Shown here: positions 52,119 through 60,919 of the stretch, piece after piece
How the letters are laid out: every line of letters begins with the position of its first letter
How positions within the stretch are numbered: the first letter of the stretch is position 1
Source of the DNA: Phycisphaerae bacterium RAS1
Lineage (GTDB): Bacteria; Planctomycetota; Phycisphaerae; UBA1845; Fen-1342
Reading direction: 5' to 3'
Length of the DNA stretch: 64,000 nt
Assembly (NCBI GenBank): GCA_007859745.1
Contig: SMLU01000001.1
Coordinates: 2,480,001-2,544,000, forward strand
Notes under the pieces: model-generated
What the model was told of the DNA's origin: nothing
Seen by the model: the letters and a program-made list of their open reading frames with translations, nothing else
The model's database searches: none
Made by a program: the position numbers and the translations under genes

Positions 52119-53300
52119 TCACCGCGTGAGCTGAGCGACGAACGGATTGATGTCGAGTACGTTCATCTGCCCGTCGCCATTGAAATCGGCAAGGTCTGCG
52201 TCGCAGGTTGGGTAGTTCAGTGAATACAAGTGTGGACTGATCAACACAAGAACAAATGCGTTGACGTCCAGCACATTGACACTTCCATCGCAGGTCAGGT
52301 CGCCGACAGCGTATCTCCGCAGGAATCGAATGTCCGTTTCGAACGGATCACGCGAGTGCCACGCGAAATCGCCGTTCTCCGCGAGATCACTGATCCAGTT
52401 CCAGTACGGATCGCTGGTCAACTGTTCAAAGGCGCCGTCGCGCCAGCGCCATACCTGCCACGTCTGCGTGCTTTCATGCCAGCGGTCGAAAAATATGTCA
52501 CCGCGAGCATTCAGCAGCACGCCGCCGCCGCCCGGCGCAAACGGCTCTATGACGCCATTACGCCAGATTTCGATCTCCCAGTCGTAGAGCGGCGGCTTTC
52601 TCTGCGCCCACGCGACGTCTCCATTACTGCACAGCGCCGGCACGCTTGGAGCGCTAAGACCATTCGACAGGCGTGAAATGACGCCGTCGCGGTAGCGGTA
52701 GATGTCGCCCGTGGGGGGCGAGTCGCAGAAATTAAAGCGCGTCCAGACGACATCGCCGAGGTCGTTGATGACGGGGCGCTGATTCGACCACCCGTCGCTG
52801 ACGAGGGTCGTGATGCGTTCGCCATCAAAGAGGCACACGTCCGCCATGACGCTGCCACAGCCCGCGTCGTAGATCTTGTGCCATACGACGTGACCGACGT
52901 TGTTGATACGAGGCGAGCTATCGCGGGGAGCGTCGTCCGTTAGCTGCACAAGAGAACCATTCTGCCACACAATGACCTCAAGCGTATCGCCAGGGCCTAC
53001 ACCGCGCGCCCATACGATTGTGCCGTCATCATTGATGTCCGGGAACTCGTCACGGACATTGTCACTCGTGAGCTGGGTCAACACGCCATGGTCCCAGAGC
53101 ATGATCTCCGTCGTGCGATCATCCGACGAAACCATGCGCCGAGAGAATACAATCTGGCCTTGGTTGTTGATATGAGCATCCCGCTCAAACCACTGCAGCG
53201 TGTTCGTGATGTCAATCAACTCGTAGCCCGGCAGCGACTGCCCGATCGCCGGCAGCGCGAGGAAAACTGCAAGGCTGACGAATCGCGCGTATTCCCGCAT
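52119..53300 (-). CDS. secreted beta-propeller-like protein with two dockerin repeats
   Basis: The 393-residue protein has signal peptide REYARFVSLAVFLALPAIGQS. Six or so repeats of ~45 residues (HINNQGQIVFSRR, DINDDGTIVWARG, RINNVGHVVWHK, VINDLGDVVWTRF) suggest a beta-propeller. The C-terminus has dockerin repeats GDLTCDGSVNVLDVNAF and ADFNGDGQMNVLDINPF. ATG 53300 has GGGAG eight bases upstream. It shares its dockerin style with the proteins at 1-2894 and 22274. Confidence 0.82.
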   Translation of the reverse strand: MREYARFVSLAVFLALPAIGQSLPGYELIDITNTLQWFERDAHINNQGQIVFSRRMVSSDDRTTEIMLWDHGVLTQLTSDNVRDEFPDINDDGTIVWARGVGPGDTLEVIVWQNGSLVQLTDDAPRDSSPRINNVGHVVWHKIYDAGCGSVMADVCLFDGERITTLVSDGWSNQRPVINDLGDVVWTRFNFCDSPPTGDIYRYRDGVISRLSNGLSAPSVPALCSNGDVAWAQRKPPLYDWEIEIWRNGVIEPFAPGGGGVLLNARGDIFFDRWHESTQTWQVWRWRDGAFEQLTSDPYWNWISDLAENGDFAWHSRDPFETDIRFLRRYAVGDLTCDGSVNVLDVNAFVLVLISPHLYSLNYPTCDADLADFNGDGQMNVLDINPFVAQLTR

Positions 53301-53322
53301 GTTCAGGCTCCCGTTTGCACAG

Positions 53323-53715
53323 CTACTCTTCGACAGTCTCGATCGTCACACCGCTGAACGTCACCTCGACCTGCGTCGCGGCAATCCCGGTCGAGATGGT
53401 CAGCGACGTGCACTTCAACGTCGGCGACCCGCTCGCCGCGCCGAATGTCACGTCGCCGTAGATGGTCACATCGTCGAGATGATCGATCGAAATGACGTTG
53501 ATCGTCCAGCCGCCATCCTCGTAGGGAATCTCAACATCATCCGAGTTTACGCTCGGATAGCACGCCGGCGGCAACCCACTGTACGTCCAGTTGTCGCACG
53601 TCGTCCACGTCGATCCCCGCTGCCCCGTCCACTCGAACGAGGCCGCTAGCGCCGTCGCGCCAAGCGCGGCGCCCAGCCCGGCCAATGTCCGTCTTCGCCA
53701 GTTTCGCGAATGCAT
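53323..53715 (-). CDS. small secreted beta-rich protein
   Basis: The 130-residue protein has a twin-arginine-like charged start (MHSRNWRRRTLAGLGAALGATALAASF), then EWTGQRGSTWTTCDNWTYSG and beta-rich sequence ending VTFSGVTIETVEE. ATG 53715 has GAGGAGG eight bases upstream. It begins like the first module of larger W...NW repeat proteins but stops after about 100 mature residues. It lies 22 bases upstream of the propeller gene, probably in one transcript. Confidence 0.65.
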   Translation of the reverse strand: MHSRNWRRRTLAGLGAALGATALAASFEWTGQRGSTWTTCDNWTYSGLPPACYPSVNSDDVEIPYEDGGWTINVISIDHLDDVTIYGDVTFGAASGSPTLKCTSLTISTGIAATQVEVTFSGVTIETVEE

Positions 53716-54128
53716 ACGCGCATCCTCCTCGTCCCCCGCAAGCCGTTTGTACATCGCACAACCGGCCGCCCCGGAGCATGCAACCCGCCGCGAAGAAGCG
53801 CCGCGCCGCGCACTCAAGCGCCGGCGCCACCCCGCCGAGCCGCGCGCCCGGCGCAGCCCGCAAAAACCAGCCATACATGAACTCAGTGAATCTCGCCGTC
53901 CCACACAGAAATGCCCGCACCCGGCGGCCCGTTGCCGCTCCCCGGAACAGCCCCTACAGGCGCTGTACCTGCCATCCGGTAGTATAACTGCGCCCCCGCC
54001 CTATGCAAAGTCAAGACCATTTTGTTTTCGGCAATCCCGACTACCCGTCCGCCGCCGCGCGACAACATCCGACTGGACTTTTCGTCCCCGCACCGCTTTG
54101 ATGAACCCAACAGGAGGCTCCCCCCGGC
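53716..54128. other. 413-base divergent intergenic region, no gene seen
   Basis: It separates the secreted-protein cluster (minus) from the zinc-ribbon/aldo-keto pair (plus). Long frames cross it but have no coding character. A patch with CGGTAGTATAACTGC around 53980 may hold a -10-like TATAAC for a promoter; nothing firmer can be said. Confidence 0.4.
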
Positions 54129-54860
54129 ATGCGCACCGATCCCTACTGCTCGAACTGCGGCTACACGCTGAAGGGGCTGACCGACTCGAGCAAGTGCCCC
54201 GAGTGCGGCAAGCCCATCGTCGACGTGCTCACACGCGACACCGCGTTTCCCGGCTGGGGCAAGCGCTATCGCTCGACCACCACCATCTTCGGCCTCCCGC
54301 TCCTGGATGTCGCCCTCGGACCCCACGGCGCAGAAAAACGCGGCCACGCCCGCGGAATCATCGCGTACGGCGATATCGCCACCGGCGTCATCGCCATCGG
54401 CGCGTTCGCCCGCGGCGTGATCGCCTTCGGCTCATTGGCAGTCGGAGTCGTGGCGATCGGCGCCATGAACCTGGGACTGCTGGCGCTCGGCGGAGTCGCG
54501 GTCGGGCTGCTCGGCGCCGTCGGTGGAGTCGCCGCAGGGGGAATCACCGCCGGCGGAATGACCGTCGGCGGCGTCGCCCAGGGCGGCTTGGCCATCGGAC
54601 ACTACGCCCGCGGCGGCATGGCCATCGGGACGCACACCATCAGCGGCGTCGGCGTCGGCAGCCCCGTCGCGCAGCAGTTCTTCAAAGACTATGCCTGGCT
54701 GCTCGGCGGGAACATGTCGCCGATGGCCCTCATGACCTTTCCCATCTGGCTGGGCTGCATGATCGCCATGATCCTTGTGATCATCGCCACGCTGCTCACC
54801 TTCGGCTATCTTGCCGGCGCGAGACGCGGGCCCGATACGTCGCAGGCGAGTGCACCATGA
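54129..54860 (+). CDS. zinc-ribbon protein with GVIAxG repeat region
   Basis: The 243-residue protein starts with a zinc ribbon (CSNCGYTLKGL and CPECGKPI), followed by about 15 short repeats of the kind GVIAIGAFARGVIAFGSLAVG, five- to six-residue periods of Gly and hydrophobics, as in left-handed solenoids or packed membrane helices. A final hydrophobic helix (FPIWLGCMIAMILVIIATLLTFGYL) is clear. AGGAGG precedes ATG 54129. The gene overlaps the aldo/keto reductase start by four bases (ATGA). Confidence 0.75.
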   Translation: MRTDPYCSNCGYTLKGLTDSSKCPECGKPIVDVLTRDTAFPGWGKRYRSTTTIFGLPLLDVALGPHGAEKRGHARGIIAYGDIATGVIAIGAFARGVIAFGSLAVGVVAIGAMNLGLLALGGVAVGLLGAVGGVAAGGITAGGMTVGGVAQGGLAIGHYARGGMAIGTHTISGVGVGSPVAQQFFKDYAWLLGGNMSPMALMTFPIWLGCMIAMILVIIATLLTFGYLAGARRGPDTSQASAP

Positions 54861-55816
54861 ATTACCGCCGACTCGGCAAAGCAGGCGTCAAGGTCTCCGA
54901 AATCGCGCTGGGCAATTGGCTCACGCACGGCAACGGCGTCGGCGACGACGTCGCCCGCGCCTGCATCCGCAAGGCCTACGACCTGGGCGTCAACTTCTTC
55001 GACACCGCCGACATCTACAACCGCGGCGCCGCCGAAGAGGTCTTCGGTCGCGAGCTGGCCGCCTTCCGTCGCCAGGATATCGTGCTCGCCACCAAACTCT
55101 TCTGGCCCATGAGCGACAACGTCAACGACAAGGGCCTGTCGCGCAAGCACACGTTCGAAGCCCTGCACAACTCGCTCCGACGACTGAAGACCGACTACAT
55201 CGATCTCTACCAGTGCCACCGTCACGATCCTGAAGTCGAGATGTTCGAGATCGTTCGCACCATGGACGACCTCACGCGACAGGGAAAAATCCTCTACTGG
55301 GGCGTGAGCGAGTGGCCGGCGATCGAAATCGCCAACGCCTGCGCCATCGCCCGGCAGATCAACGCCTATCCCCCCGTCTCCAGCCAGCCCGAGTACAGCT
55401 ACGCCGCCCGCCGCATCGAGACCAACGGCGTCATCAGCGCCTGCCGCCAGGAGGGCGTCGGCAACGTTGTCTGGAGCCCGCTCAAGCAGGGCCTGCTCTC
55501 CGGCAAGTACAGCGGCGGAAAGGTCCCCGCCGACAGCCGCGCCGCCAGCGACCGCATGAGCGGATTTCTCAAGGAGATCGACCGGCGCATCGTCGATCGC
55601 GTCGACCAGCTTCGCGGCGCGGCGCAGCGCTGCGGCGGCACGCCGGCGCAGCTCGCGCTGGCGTGGCTGCTGCGCCGCGAGACGGTCAGCAGCGTGATCA
55701 CCGGCGCGACGCGCGTGCCGCAGGTGGAAGAGAATTGCGCGGCGATCGACATGAAGCTCGACGATGCAGTGATGAAGCAGATCGACGAGCTCTTCCCCGC
55801 CCGCGACTTCCAGTAG
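54857..55816 (+). CDS. aldo/keto reductase
   Basis: This 319-residue NADPH-dependent TIM-barrel reductase has the catalytic tetrad region FFDTADIYNRGAAEEVFG (Asp, Tyr), Lys in VLATKLFWPMSDN and His in YQCHRHDPEV. It belongs to the Kv-beta/YajO-like group (LGNWLTHGNGVGDDVARACIRKAYDLGVN). The substrate is unknown. Its ATG overlaps the upstream stop, so it is translated with the zinc-ribbon protein. Confidence 0.9.
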   Translation: MNYRRLGKAGVKVSEIALGNWLTHGNGVGDDVARACIRKAYDLGVNFFDTADIYNRGAAEEVFGRELAAFRRQDIVLATKLFWPMSDNVNDKGLSRKHTFEALHNSLRRLKTDYIDLYQCHRHDPEVEMFEIVRTMDDLTRQGKILYWGVSEWPAIEIANACAIARQINAYPPVSSQPEYSYAARRIETNGVISACRQEGVGNVVWSPLKQGLLSGKYSGGKVPADSRAASDRMSGFLKEIDRRIVDRVDQLRGAAQRCGGTPAQLALAWLLRRETVSSVITGATRVPQVEENCAAIDMKLDDAVMKQIDELFPARDFQ

Positions 55817-55840
55817 GGCAGACCGCGCCCACCATCCTCG

Positions 55841-55869
55841 CGTAGGGTGTGCCGTGCCCACCATCTACC
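55841..55869. repeat. REP of GTAGGGTGTGCC type
   Basis: A GTAGGGTGTGCCGTGCCCACC hairpin (first base 55842) ends at CTAC 55865-55868. Its right foot overlaps the TAG stop of the O-methyltransferase gene. Confidence 0.65.
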
Positions 55870-56527
55870 GCTTTCGCGCCAGCAGCAGCCCATCTCCAAT
55901 CGGCACCAGGCTCGCGCTCACCCGCCCATCGCCGCACGCCTGTTCCACAACGCTCCGGATCGCCGCCGTATCCGCGTCGGTCACGGTCGGATCAGCGACC
56001 TTTCCGCTCCAAAGCGCGTTATCGATCGCCATCAGCCCGCCGCACCGCAGCAGCCTCAACCCCGCCTCGTAATAGCGCCCATAGTTCGATTTATCGGCGT
56101 CGATGAACATCATGTCGAACGTGCCCGCGCCGCCGTCGGCGATCAACCCGTCGAGCGTGCCGTCGGCCGGCCCAAGCCGCAGGTCGATTTTGTGTTCGAC
56201 GCCGGCTCGCTTCCAGTAGCGCCGCCCGATGTCGGTCCAGCGGCGGCTGACGTCGCACGCAATCAGCCGGCCGTCGTCCGGCATCGCACATGCGACACAA
56301 AGGGCGCTGTAGCCGGTGAAAACGCCCACCTCGATCGCCCGCCGGACGCCCAGCAGCTCCACCAGAAGCTGCATGAAACGGCCCTGCTCGGCGGATATCT
56401 GCATGCGCGCCTCGGGCAAGGCGGCTGTTTCTGCCCGCAGCTCGGCTAAGAGCGCCGGCTCGCGGACGGTCGTGCGAAGCAGCCAGGCGTGCAGGGCGTC
56501 GTCAAGTTGATGCGTCTTCACGGACAT
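55865..56527 (-). CDS. caffeoyl-CoA-type O-methyltransferase
   Basis: The 220-residue SAM-dependent enzyme has IEVGVFTGYSALCVACAMPDDGRLIACDVS, then FDMMFIDADKSNYGRYYEAGLRLLRCGGLMAIDNALWSGKV, the metal-dependent O-methyltransferase family-3 pattern. The substrate in bacteria is usually a catechol-like compound but cannot be told here. Confidence 0.9.
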   Translation of the reverse strand: MSVKTHQLDDALHAWLLRTTVREPALLAELRAETAALPEARMQISAEQGRFMQLLVELLGVRRAIEVGVFTGYSALCVACAMPDDGRLIACDVSRRWTDIGRRYWKRAGVEHKIDLRLGPADGTLDGLIADGGAGTFDMMFIDADKSNYGRYYEAGLRLLRCGGLMAIDNALWSGKVADPTVTDADTAAIRSVVEQACGDGRVSASLVPIGDGLLLARKR

Positions 56528-56666
56528 GGGCGCTCCAAAGGCCGAATGCCAAAGGTCGAATGCGGAATTCAGAATGCTGCCCGGCCGGGCGCCGACGGGT
56601 TCCTACAACCGCGCCTGTCGCCTTCGCGGGTACAATTCCATGCGCCCATGCGCAACGGAGTGCCGC

Positions 56667-57368
56667 ATGCGTTGGTTCCGAATCACGCTCGTCGCCGCCA
56701 TCATACTCATCAGCGGCGTCATTGCGTTCGAACTGACCGCCAATCGAATCGAGCAGGTTCGACTGCGGGCGCAACTGGCCGAGGTCGAAGAGGACCGCCG
56801 CCGACTGATCGAGTTCGCCGAGCGGCTCAGCGCCTCGCGCCGCGTGGCGCAGATCGACGTGCTCAGCCAGCGCCGCGATGACGCCGGCCGCTTGGTCAGT
56901 TCGCTGCTGTGGCAGGAGCTGGCCGCCGACGGCACGGTCGGCCGGCCGTTGACGTTCGAGACCCTCGGCGAGCAAGTCTACGTCGAGGCCCTGGTCATCA
57001 AGTTCGAGCACCATTTCGTGGGCCAGGCCGACCCGCAGCGCGGCCGCAGTCTGGCCATGTTCCGCCGTGTCTTCGGCGACCAGCAAATGTCCGCCGCCGT
57101 GCCGGAAATCGACCGCGGCGAGCGTCCCTCGGTCGATCTGCCGCTGGGGGCCGACGCACTGCATGACCGCCTGTGGGAGCTGTTCTGGCGGCTGGTGGAC
57201 GACTCCGCGTTAGCGAAGCATTACGGCGTTCGCGTGGCGCAGTGCGAGGCGCCGTCGGTGCCGATGCACGCAGGCGACCTCTGGGAGGTGTCGCTGGACG
57301 CGGCAGGGGGGTTGAATCTTCGAAAGCTGATCGCCGGAATATCGCCGTCCAGCGCCCCCGGACCCTGA
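56667..57368 (+). CDS. membrane-anchored protein of unknown function
   Basis: The 233-residue protein has an N-terminal membrane segment (FRITLVAAIILISGVIAFEL), then a heptad-rich helix (QVRLRAQLAEVEEDRRRLIEFAERLSASRR), a short coiled coil. The rest is mixed with EALVIKFEHHFVGQADPQRG and ends GLNLRKLIAG. ATG 56667 has GGAG six bases upstream. I do not recognise a family. Confidence 0.6.
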   Translation: MRWFRITLVAAIILISGVIAFELTANRIEQVRLRAQLAEVEEDRRRLIEFAERLSASRRVAQIDVLSQRRDDAGRLVSSLLWQELAADGTVGRPLTFETLGEQVYVEALVIKFEHHFVGQADPQRGRSLAMFRRVFGDQQMSAAVPEIDRGERPSVDLPLGADALHDRLWELFWRLVDDSALAKHYGVRVAQCEAPSVPMHAGDLWEVSLDAAGGLNLRKLIAGISPSSAPGP

Positions 57369-57457
57369 TCCGCCAGTTGACCGCAACCCGCGTCGCTTCA
57401 AGAATAGAGCAGCCGCCTGAGGCGGCCTTTGCCAATTGCCGGGCCCAGGAGCGTGTC

Positions 57458-58486
57458 ATGGCGATCGCGGTACGTCGCGCGGGGTATTCCAGCCTGATCA
57501 GTCTGGTTGTCTTGTCGGCAGCCGCCACCCGGGCTCAGCAGCCGTCGTCGGCCCCGGCGTCCGCGCCGGCCGCCGCCGCTCAGTCCATTACGGCCCGCGT
57601 GATCGACGTGAAGGGCGACGTGAAATACGCCCCGCTGGACTCGAAGGAGTACAAACCCTGCAAGGTCGGCGATGAATACCCCGAAATGACCAAGATACTG
57701 ACCGGCATCAACTCGTCCGTGAAGTTCCAGATCGGCGACGAGGAGCCTTACACCGCGATGGTGATCGACCGCGTCTCAAAGGTCACCCTCAGCGAACTAG
57801 CCAAGACCGGCGACTCCAAGCGCGTCCGCGTCGGCGTCGCCAACGGCTCGATCCGCGCCGGCGTGGCCGAGGGCGGCCTCAAGAGCGACTTCACGGTCGA
57901 CAGCCCGGTGGCGACTCTGTCGAAGAAAGGTACCTGGGGCTTCGGACTCTATTACGAGCGCGACACCGACAGCTTCGAAGTCTCGTTGCTCGACCAGGGA
58001 CTGGTCGAGGCGTTCAACAAAGTCACCGGCGGCAAGCGCATCGTCCTGCCGCGAGAGCTGGTGACCGAGACCATGAAGCGCTGGCTGGATCAGGTGCAGA
58101 CCGTGCGAAACGTCGCCATCGCCGACATCCTCGGCCAGGACGACATGACCGTCGCGTTCAATAAGTTCCGCTCCGACGGCCTCGGCGTGCTGAACCCCGG
58201 CGCGGGCAGCTCCGTGTTCGACCTTTCGAACAGCCAGGCGCGGCAGGACTTCGCCAACCTCATCCGCCGCACGTTGCCGAACAATCTGGCCAGTATCGAC
58301 GTGAACGACCTGATTATCACGCGCCGCGCCGAAGGCTTCTTTGGCACCGGCCGCGGCGATCAGCTCATCCCCCTCATCATCGAGCAGAACAGCCCGCTCA
58401 CGCAGCGCGGCGCCGCCCGCCCCGGCGAGTATCGCTTCCGCCGCGACGCGCTGGAAGGCTGGCTGCAGCAGCACGGCGGGAAGTAG
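57458..58486 (+). CDS. secreted FecR-domain-like protein
   Basis: A signal peptide (SSLISLVVLSAAATRAQQ) is followed by an alanine/proline linker and a FecR-like beta domain (VIDVKGDVKYAPLDSKEYKPCKVGDEYPEMTKILTGINSSVKF shown by its parts, then SDFTVDSPVATLSKKGTWGF). FecR domains sense or bind ligands in the envelope, but here there is no membrane anchor. ATG 57458 has AGGAG seven bases upstream. It lies 89 bases after the coiled-coil protein. Confidence 0.75.
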   Translation: MAIAVRRAGYSSLISLVVLSAAATRAQQPSSAPASAPAAAAQSITARVIDVKGDVKYAPLDSKEYKPCKVGDEYPEMTKILTGINSSVKFQIGDEEPYTAMVIDRVSKVTLSELAKTGDSKRVRVGVANGSIRAGVAEGGLKSDFTVDSPVATLSKKGTWGFGLYYERDTDSFEVSLLDQGLVEAFNKVTGGKRIVLPRELVTETMKRWLDQVQTVRNVAIADILGQDDMTVAFNKFRSDGLGVLNPGAGSSVFDLSNSQARQDFANLIRRTLPNNLASIDVNDLIITRRAEGFFGTGRGDQLIPLIIEQNSPLTQRGAARPGEYRFRRDALEGWLQQHGGK

Positions 58487-58492
58487 AGCGCG

Positions 58493-58828
58493 TTAGCGGA
58501 CGCTCAGCCCGGCGCGCGCCGCCCGGACCAGCTCATCCAGCTCGGCGATCGCCGCGCCGAAGTTGTCGCCGCGACGCACGCGGAAATCCGCTTCCAGCGC
58601 CGCCCCGATCCGCCCGATGTCCGGATAGCCGTACGACCCGCCCGCCCCCTTCAAGCGGTGCGCGAACATCGCCAGGTTATCCCAGTCAAGCCGGTCGTAC
58701 GCTGCCCGCAGCTCCGCCACGCGCGCGTCCAGCCCGGCGACGAATTCCTCAACGATATCGCGCATGTCCGCATCTTCAGCAAGAAGCTGTGAAACAAGCA
58801 CGCGCTTCGCGGCGACGGCACTATTCAT
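58493..58828 (-). CDS. HPt-domain phosphotransfer protein
   Basis: The 111-residue helical protein has the HPt motif MFAHRLKGAGGSYGYPDIGRIGAALE with the phospho-accepting His. Such proteins pass phosphate between hybrid kinases and response regulators. No kinase or regulator is adjacent. It is convergent with the FecR-like gene (7 bases apart). Confidence 0.85.
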   Translation of the reverse strand: MNSAVAAKRVLVSQLLAEDADMRDIVEEFVAGLDARVAELRAAYDRLDWDNLAMFAHRLKGAGGSYGYPDIGRIGAALEADFRVRRGDNFGAAIAELDELVRAARAGLSVR

Positions 58829-59088
58829 GTCGAGAGTCTCTCAGGTCGGGCGCCCATTATCAGACGGTCGCCGCGCACGCCCGCGCGATCGCGACCCGGC
58901 GCAATCTGCCCGATGGAAGGAGTATCGGATTGGAGTCGGGCCGCGCTTGCTATGCCGCACGGCGGCGCAACTTCCGCCCTGGAAGCGCCGTCGCTCGCCG
59001 CACCGGACTGCCGGGAGCGTCGTATTGCGTGTAGAATCCTGCCTGCTCGCGGTTGGACAGGGCATCGAGTGATTGTCGGAGACCCCCC

Positions 59089-60915
59089 ATGTGCGGAATT
59101 GTCGCATACATCGGTGAAAAAGACGCTTGCCCGGTCCTGCTCGAAGGCCTGAAGCGCCTCGAATACCGCGGCTACGACTCGGCCGGAATCGTCGTCATCC
59201 GCAATGGCCAGTTCATCATCCATCGCGCCGTCGGGCGCATCTCAAACCTGGAAGCGAAAGTCGGCGCCTCGCTCGACGGCGCCCGCATCGGCATGTCCCA
59301 CACCCGCTGGGCCACGCACGGCGCCCCGACCGAGCTAAACGCCCACCCCCACCGCGACGCCAGCGGCAAGCTCGCCCTGGTCCACAACGGCATCATCGAG
59401 AACTACCGCGTGCTGGCCGCTTTCTTGAAAGGCCACGGCGTCGAGCTGGTCAGCCAGACCGATACCGAAGTCCTCGCCCAGTTGGTCGGCCATTTCTACG
59501 ACGGTTGCCTCGAAGAGGCCGTCCGCCGCGCGCTGCGCGAGGTCCGCGGCACCTTCGGCATCGCCGTCATGCACACCGACGAGCCCGACACGATCGTCGC
59601 CGCCCGTCGCGGCAGCCCGCTGATCGTCGGCGTCGGCAAGGACGAGTACATCGTCGCCTCCGATGCCGCGGCGATCATCCAGCACACCTCCCAGGTGATC
59701 TACCTCTCGGACAACGAGGTCGCCGTCGTGGGTCGCGACGGCTTCCGCACCACCACGCTCGACGCCGCCCCGGTCAGCAAGGAAGTCGAAGAAGTCGAGA
59801 TGACGCTCGAGCAGCTCGAGCTCGGCGGACATCAGCACTTCATGCTCAAGGAAATCAACGAGCAGCCCGAGGCCCTGCGCAACTGCATGCGCGGCCGAGT
59901 GGACGTCGACAACGGCCGCGTCGTGCTGGGCGGCCTGTCCGGCGTGCTGCGCGAGCTGGTCCGCGCCAAACGCATCATCATCACCGGCTGCGGAACCGCC
60001 TGGCACTCGGGGCTGATCGGCGAGTATCTCTTTGAATCCCTCGCCCGCATCCCCTGCGAAACCGAATACGCCAGCGAGTTCCGCTACCGCAACCCGGTCA
60101 TCGAAGACGGAACCGTCGTCATCGCGATCTCACAGAGCGGCGAAACGGCCGACACGCTCGCGGCCCTGCGCGAGGCGCGCGACAAGGGCGCCCTCGGTCT
60201 GGGAATCGTCAACGTGGTCGGATCGACCATCGCCCGCGAAACCGACGCCGGCGTCTACCTCCACGTCGGACCCGAAATCGGCGTCGCCTCAACCAAGGCC
60301 TTCGTCGGCCAGGTCACCGTCCTGACGATGATCGCCGCCATGCTCGGCCGCCGCCGCCATCTCAGCCACGCCGAGTGCCTCGACGTGCTTCAGAAGCTCC
60401 AGCAGATTCCCAGCCTGATCGAGCAGACGCTGAACCTCTCGGACCAGACGCGCGAGATCGCCTCGCGATACATCGACGAGCTGAACTGGCTCTACCTCGG
60501 CCGCGGCCTGCAATATCCGATCGCGCTCGAGGGCGCGCTCAAACTGAAGGAAATCAGCTACATCCACGCCGAGGGACTGCCCGCCGCCGAAATGAAGCAC
60601 GGCCCCATCGCCCTCATCCACGACGACATGCCGGTCGTCGTCATCGCCCCGCGTGGCGTCTGGTACGAGAAGATCGTCAGCAACATGGAAGAAGTCCGCG
60701 CCCGCGGCGGACACATCATCGCCGTCGCGACCGAAGGCGATAAGCACATCCGCGAGCTGGCCGAGCACGTGCTCTACGTGCCCGACGTGCCGGAAGTGCT
60801 CGCCCCGCTGCTCACCGTCGTGCCGCTGCAGATGCTCGCCTATCACGCCGCCGTGCTCCGCGGCTGCGACGTGGACAAGCCGCGAAATCTCGCCAAGTCG
60901 GTGACGGTTGAATAG
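59089..60915 (+). CDS. glmS: glutamine--fructose-6-phosphate aminotransferase
   Basis: It makes glucosamine 6-phosphate, the entry to amino-sugar and envelope synthesis. The N-terminal nucleophile Cys follows Met directly (MCGIVAYIGEKDA), with LEYRGYDSAGI, SHTRWATHG and HNGIIEN of the glutaminase domain, then two SIS domains (GCGTAWHSGLIGEYLFE, ISQSGETADTLAAL, GRGLQYPIALEGALKLKEISYIHAEG). It is 608 residues. ATG 59089 has GGAG upstream. The 260-base gap upstream shows no glmS-ribozyme-like core by eye. Confidence 0.96.
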   Translation: MCGIVAYIGEKDACPVLLEGLKRLEYRGYDSAGIVVIRNGQFIIHRAVGRISNLEAKVGASLDGARIGMSHTRWATHGAPTELNAHPHRDASGKLALVHNGIIENYRVLAAFLKGHGVELVSQTDTEVLAQLVGHFYDGCLEEAVRRALREVRGTFGIAVMHTDEPDTIVAARRGSPLIVGVGKDEYIVASDAAAIIQHTSQVIYLSDNEVAVVGRDGFRTTTLDAAPVSKEVEEVEMTLEQLELGGHQHFMLKEINEQPEALRNCMRGRVDVDNGRVVLGGLSGVLRELVRAKRIIITGCGTAWHSGLIGEYLFESLARIPCETEYASEFRYRNPVIEDGTVVIAISQSGETADTLAALREARDKGALGLGIVNVVGSTIARETDAGVYLHVGPEIGVASTKAFVGQVTVLTMIAAMLGRRRHLSHAECLDVLQKLQQIPSLIEQTLNLSDQTREIASRYIDELNWLYLGRGLQYPIALEGALKLKEISYIHAEGLPAAEMKHGPIALIHDDMPVVVIAPRGVWYEKIVSNMEEVRARGGHIIAVATEGDKHIRELAEHVLYVPDVPEVLAPLLTVVPLQMLAYHAAVLRGCDVDKPRNLAKSVTVE

Positions 60916-60919
60916 CGCC

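Noticed and set aside
53591-54128. Long open frame upstream of and running into the aldo/keto reductase frame
   Set aside because: Its first part is arginine/proline-rich shadow of the opposite strand and of the zinc-ribbon gene in another frame; the reductase clearly starts at 54857.
58829-59088. glmS ribozyme upstream of glmS
   Set aside because: No recognisable glmS-ribozyme core was found by eye. A covariance-model search would decide.
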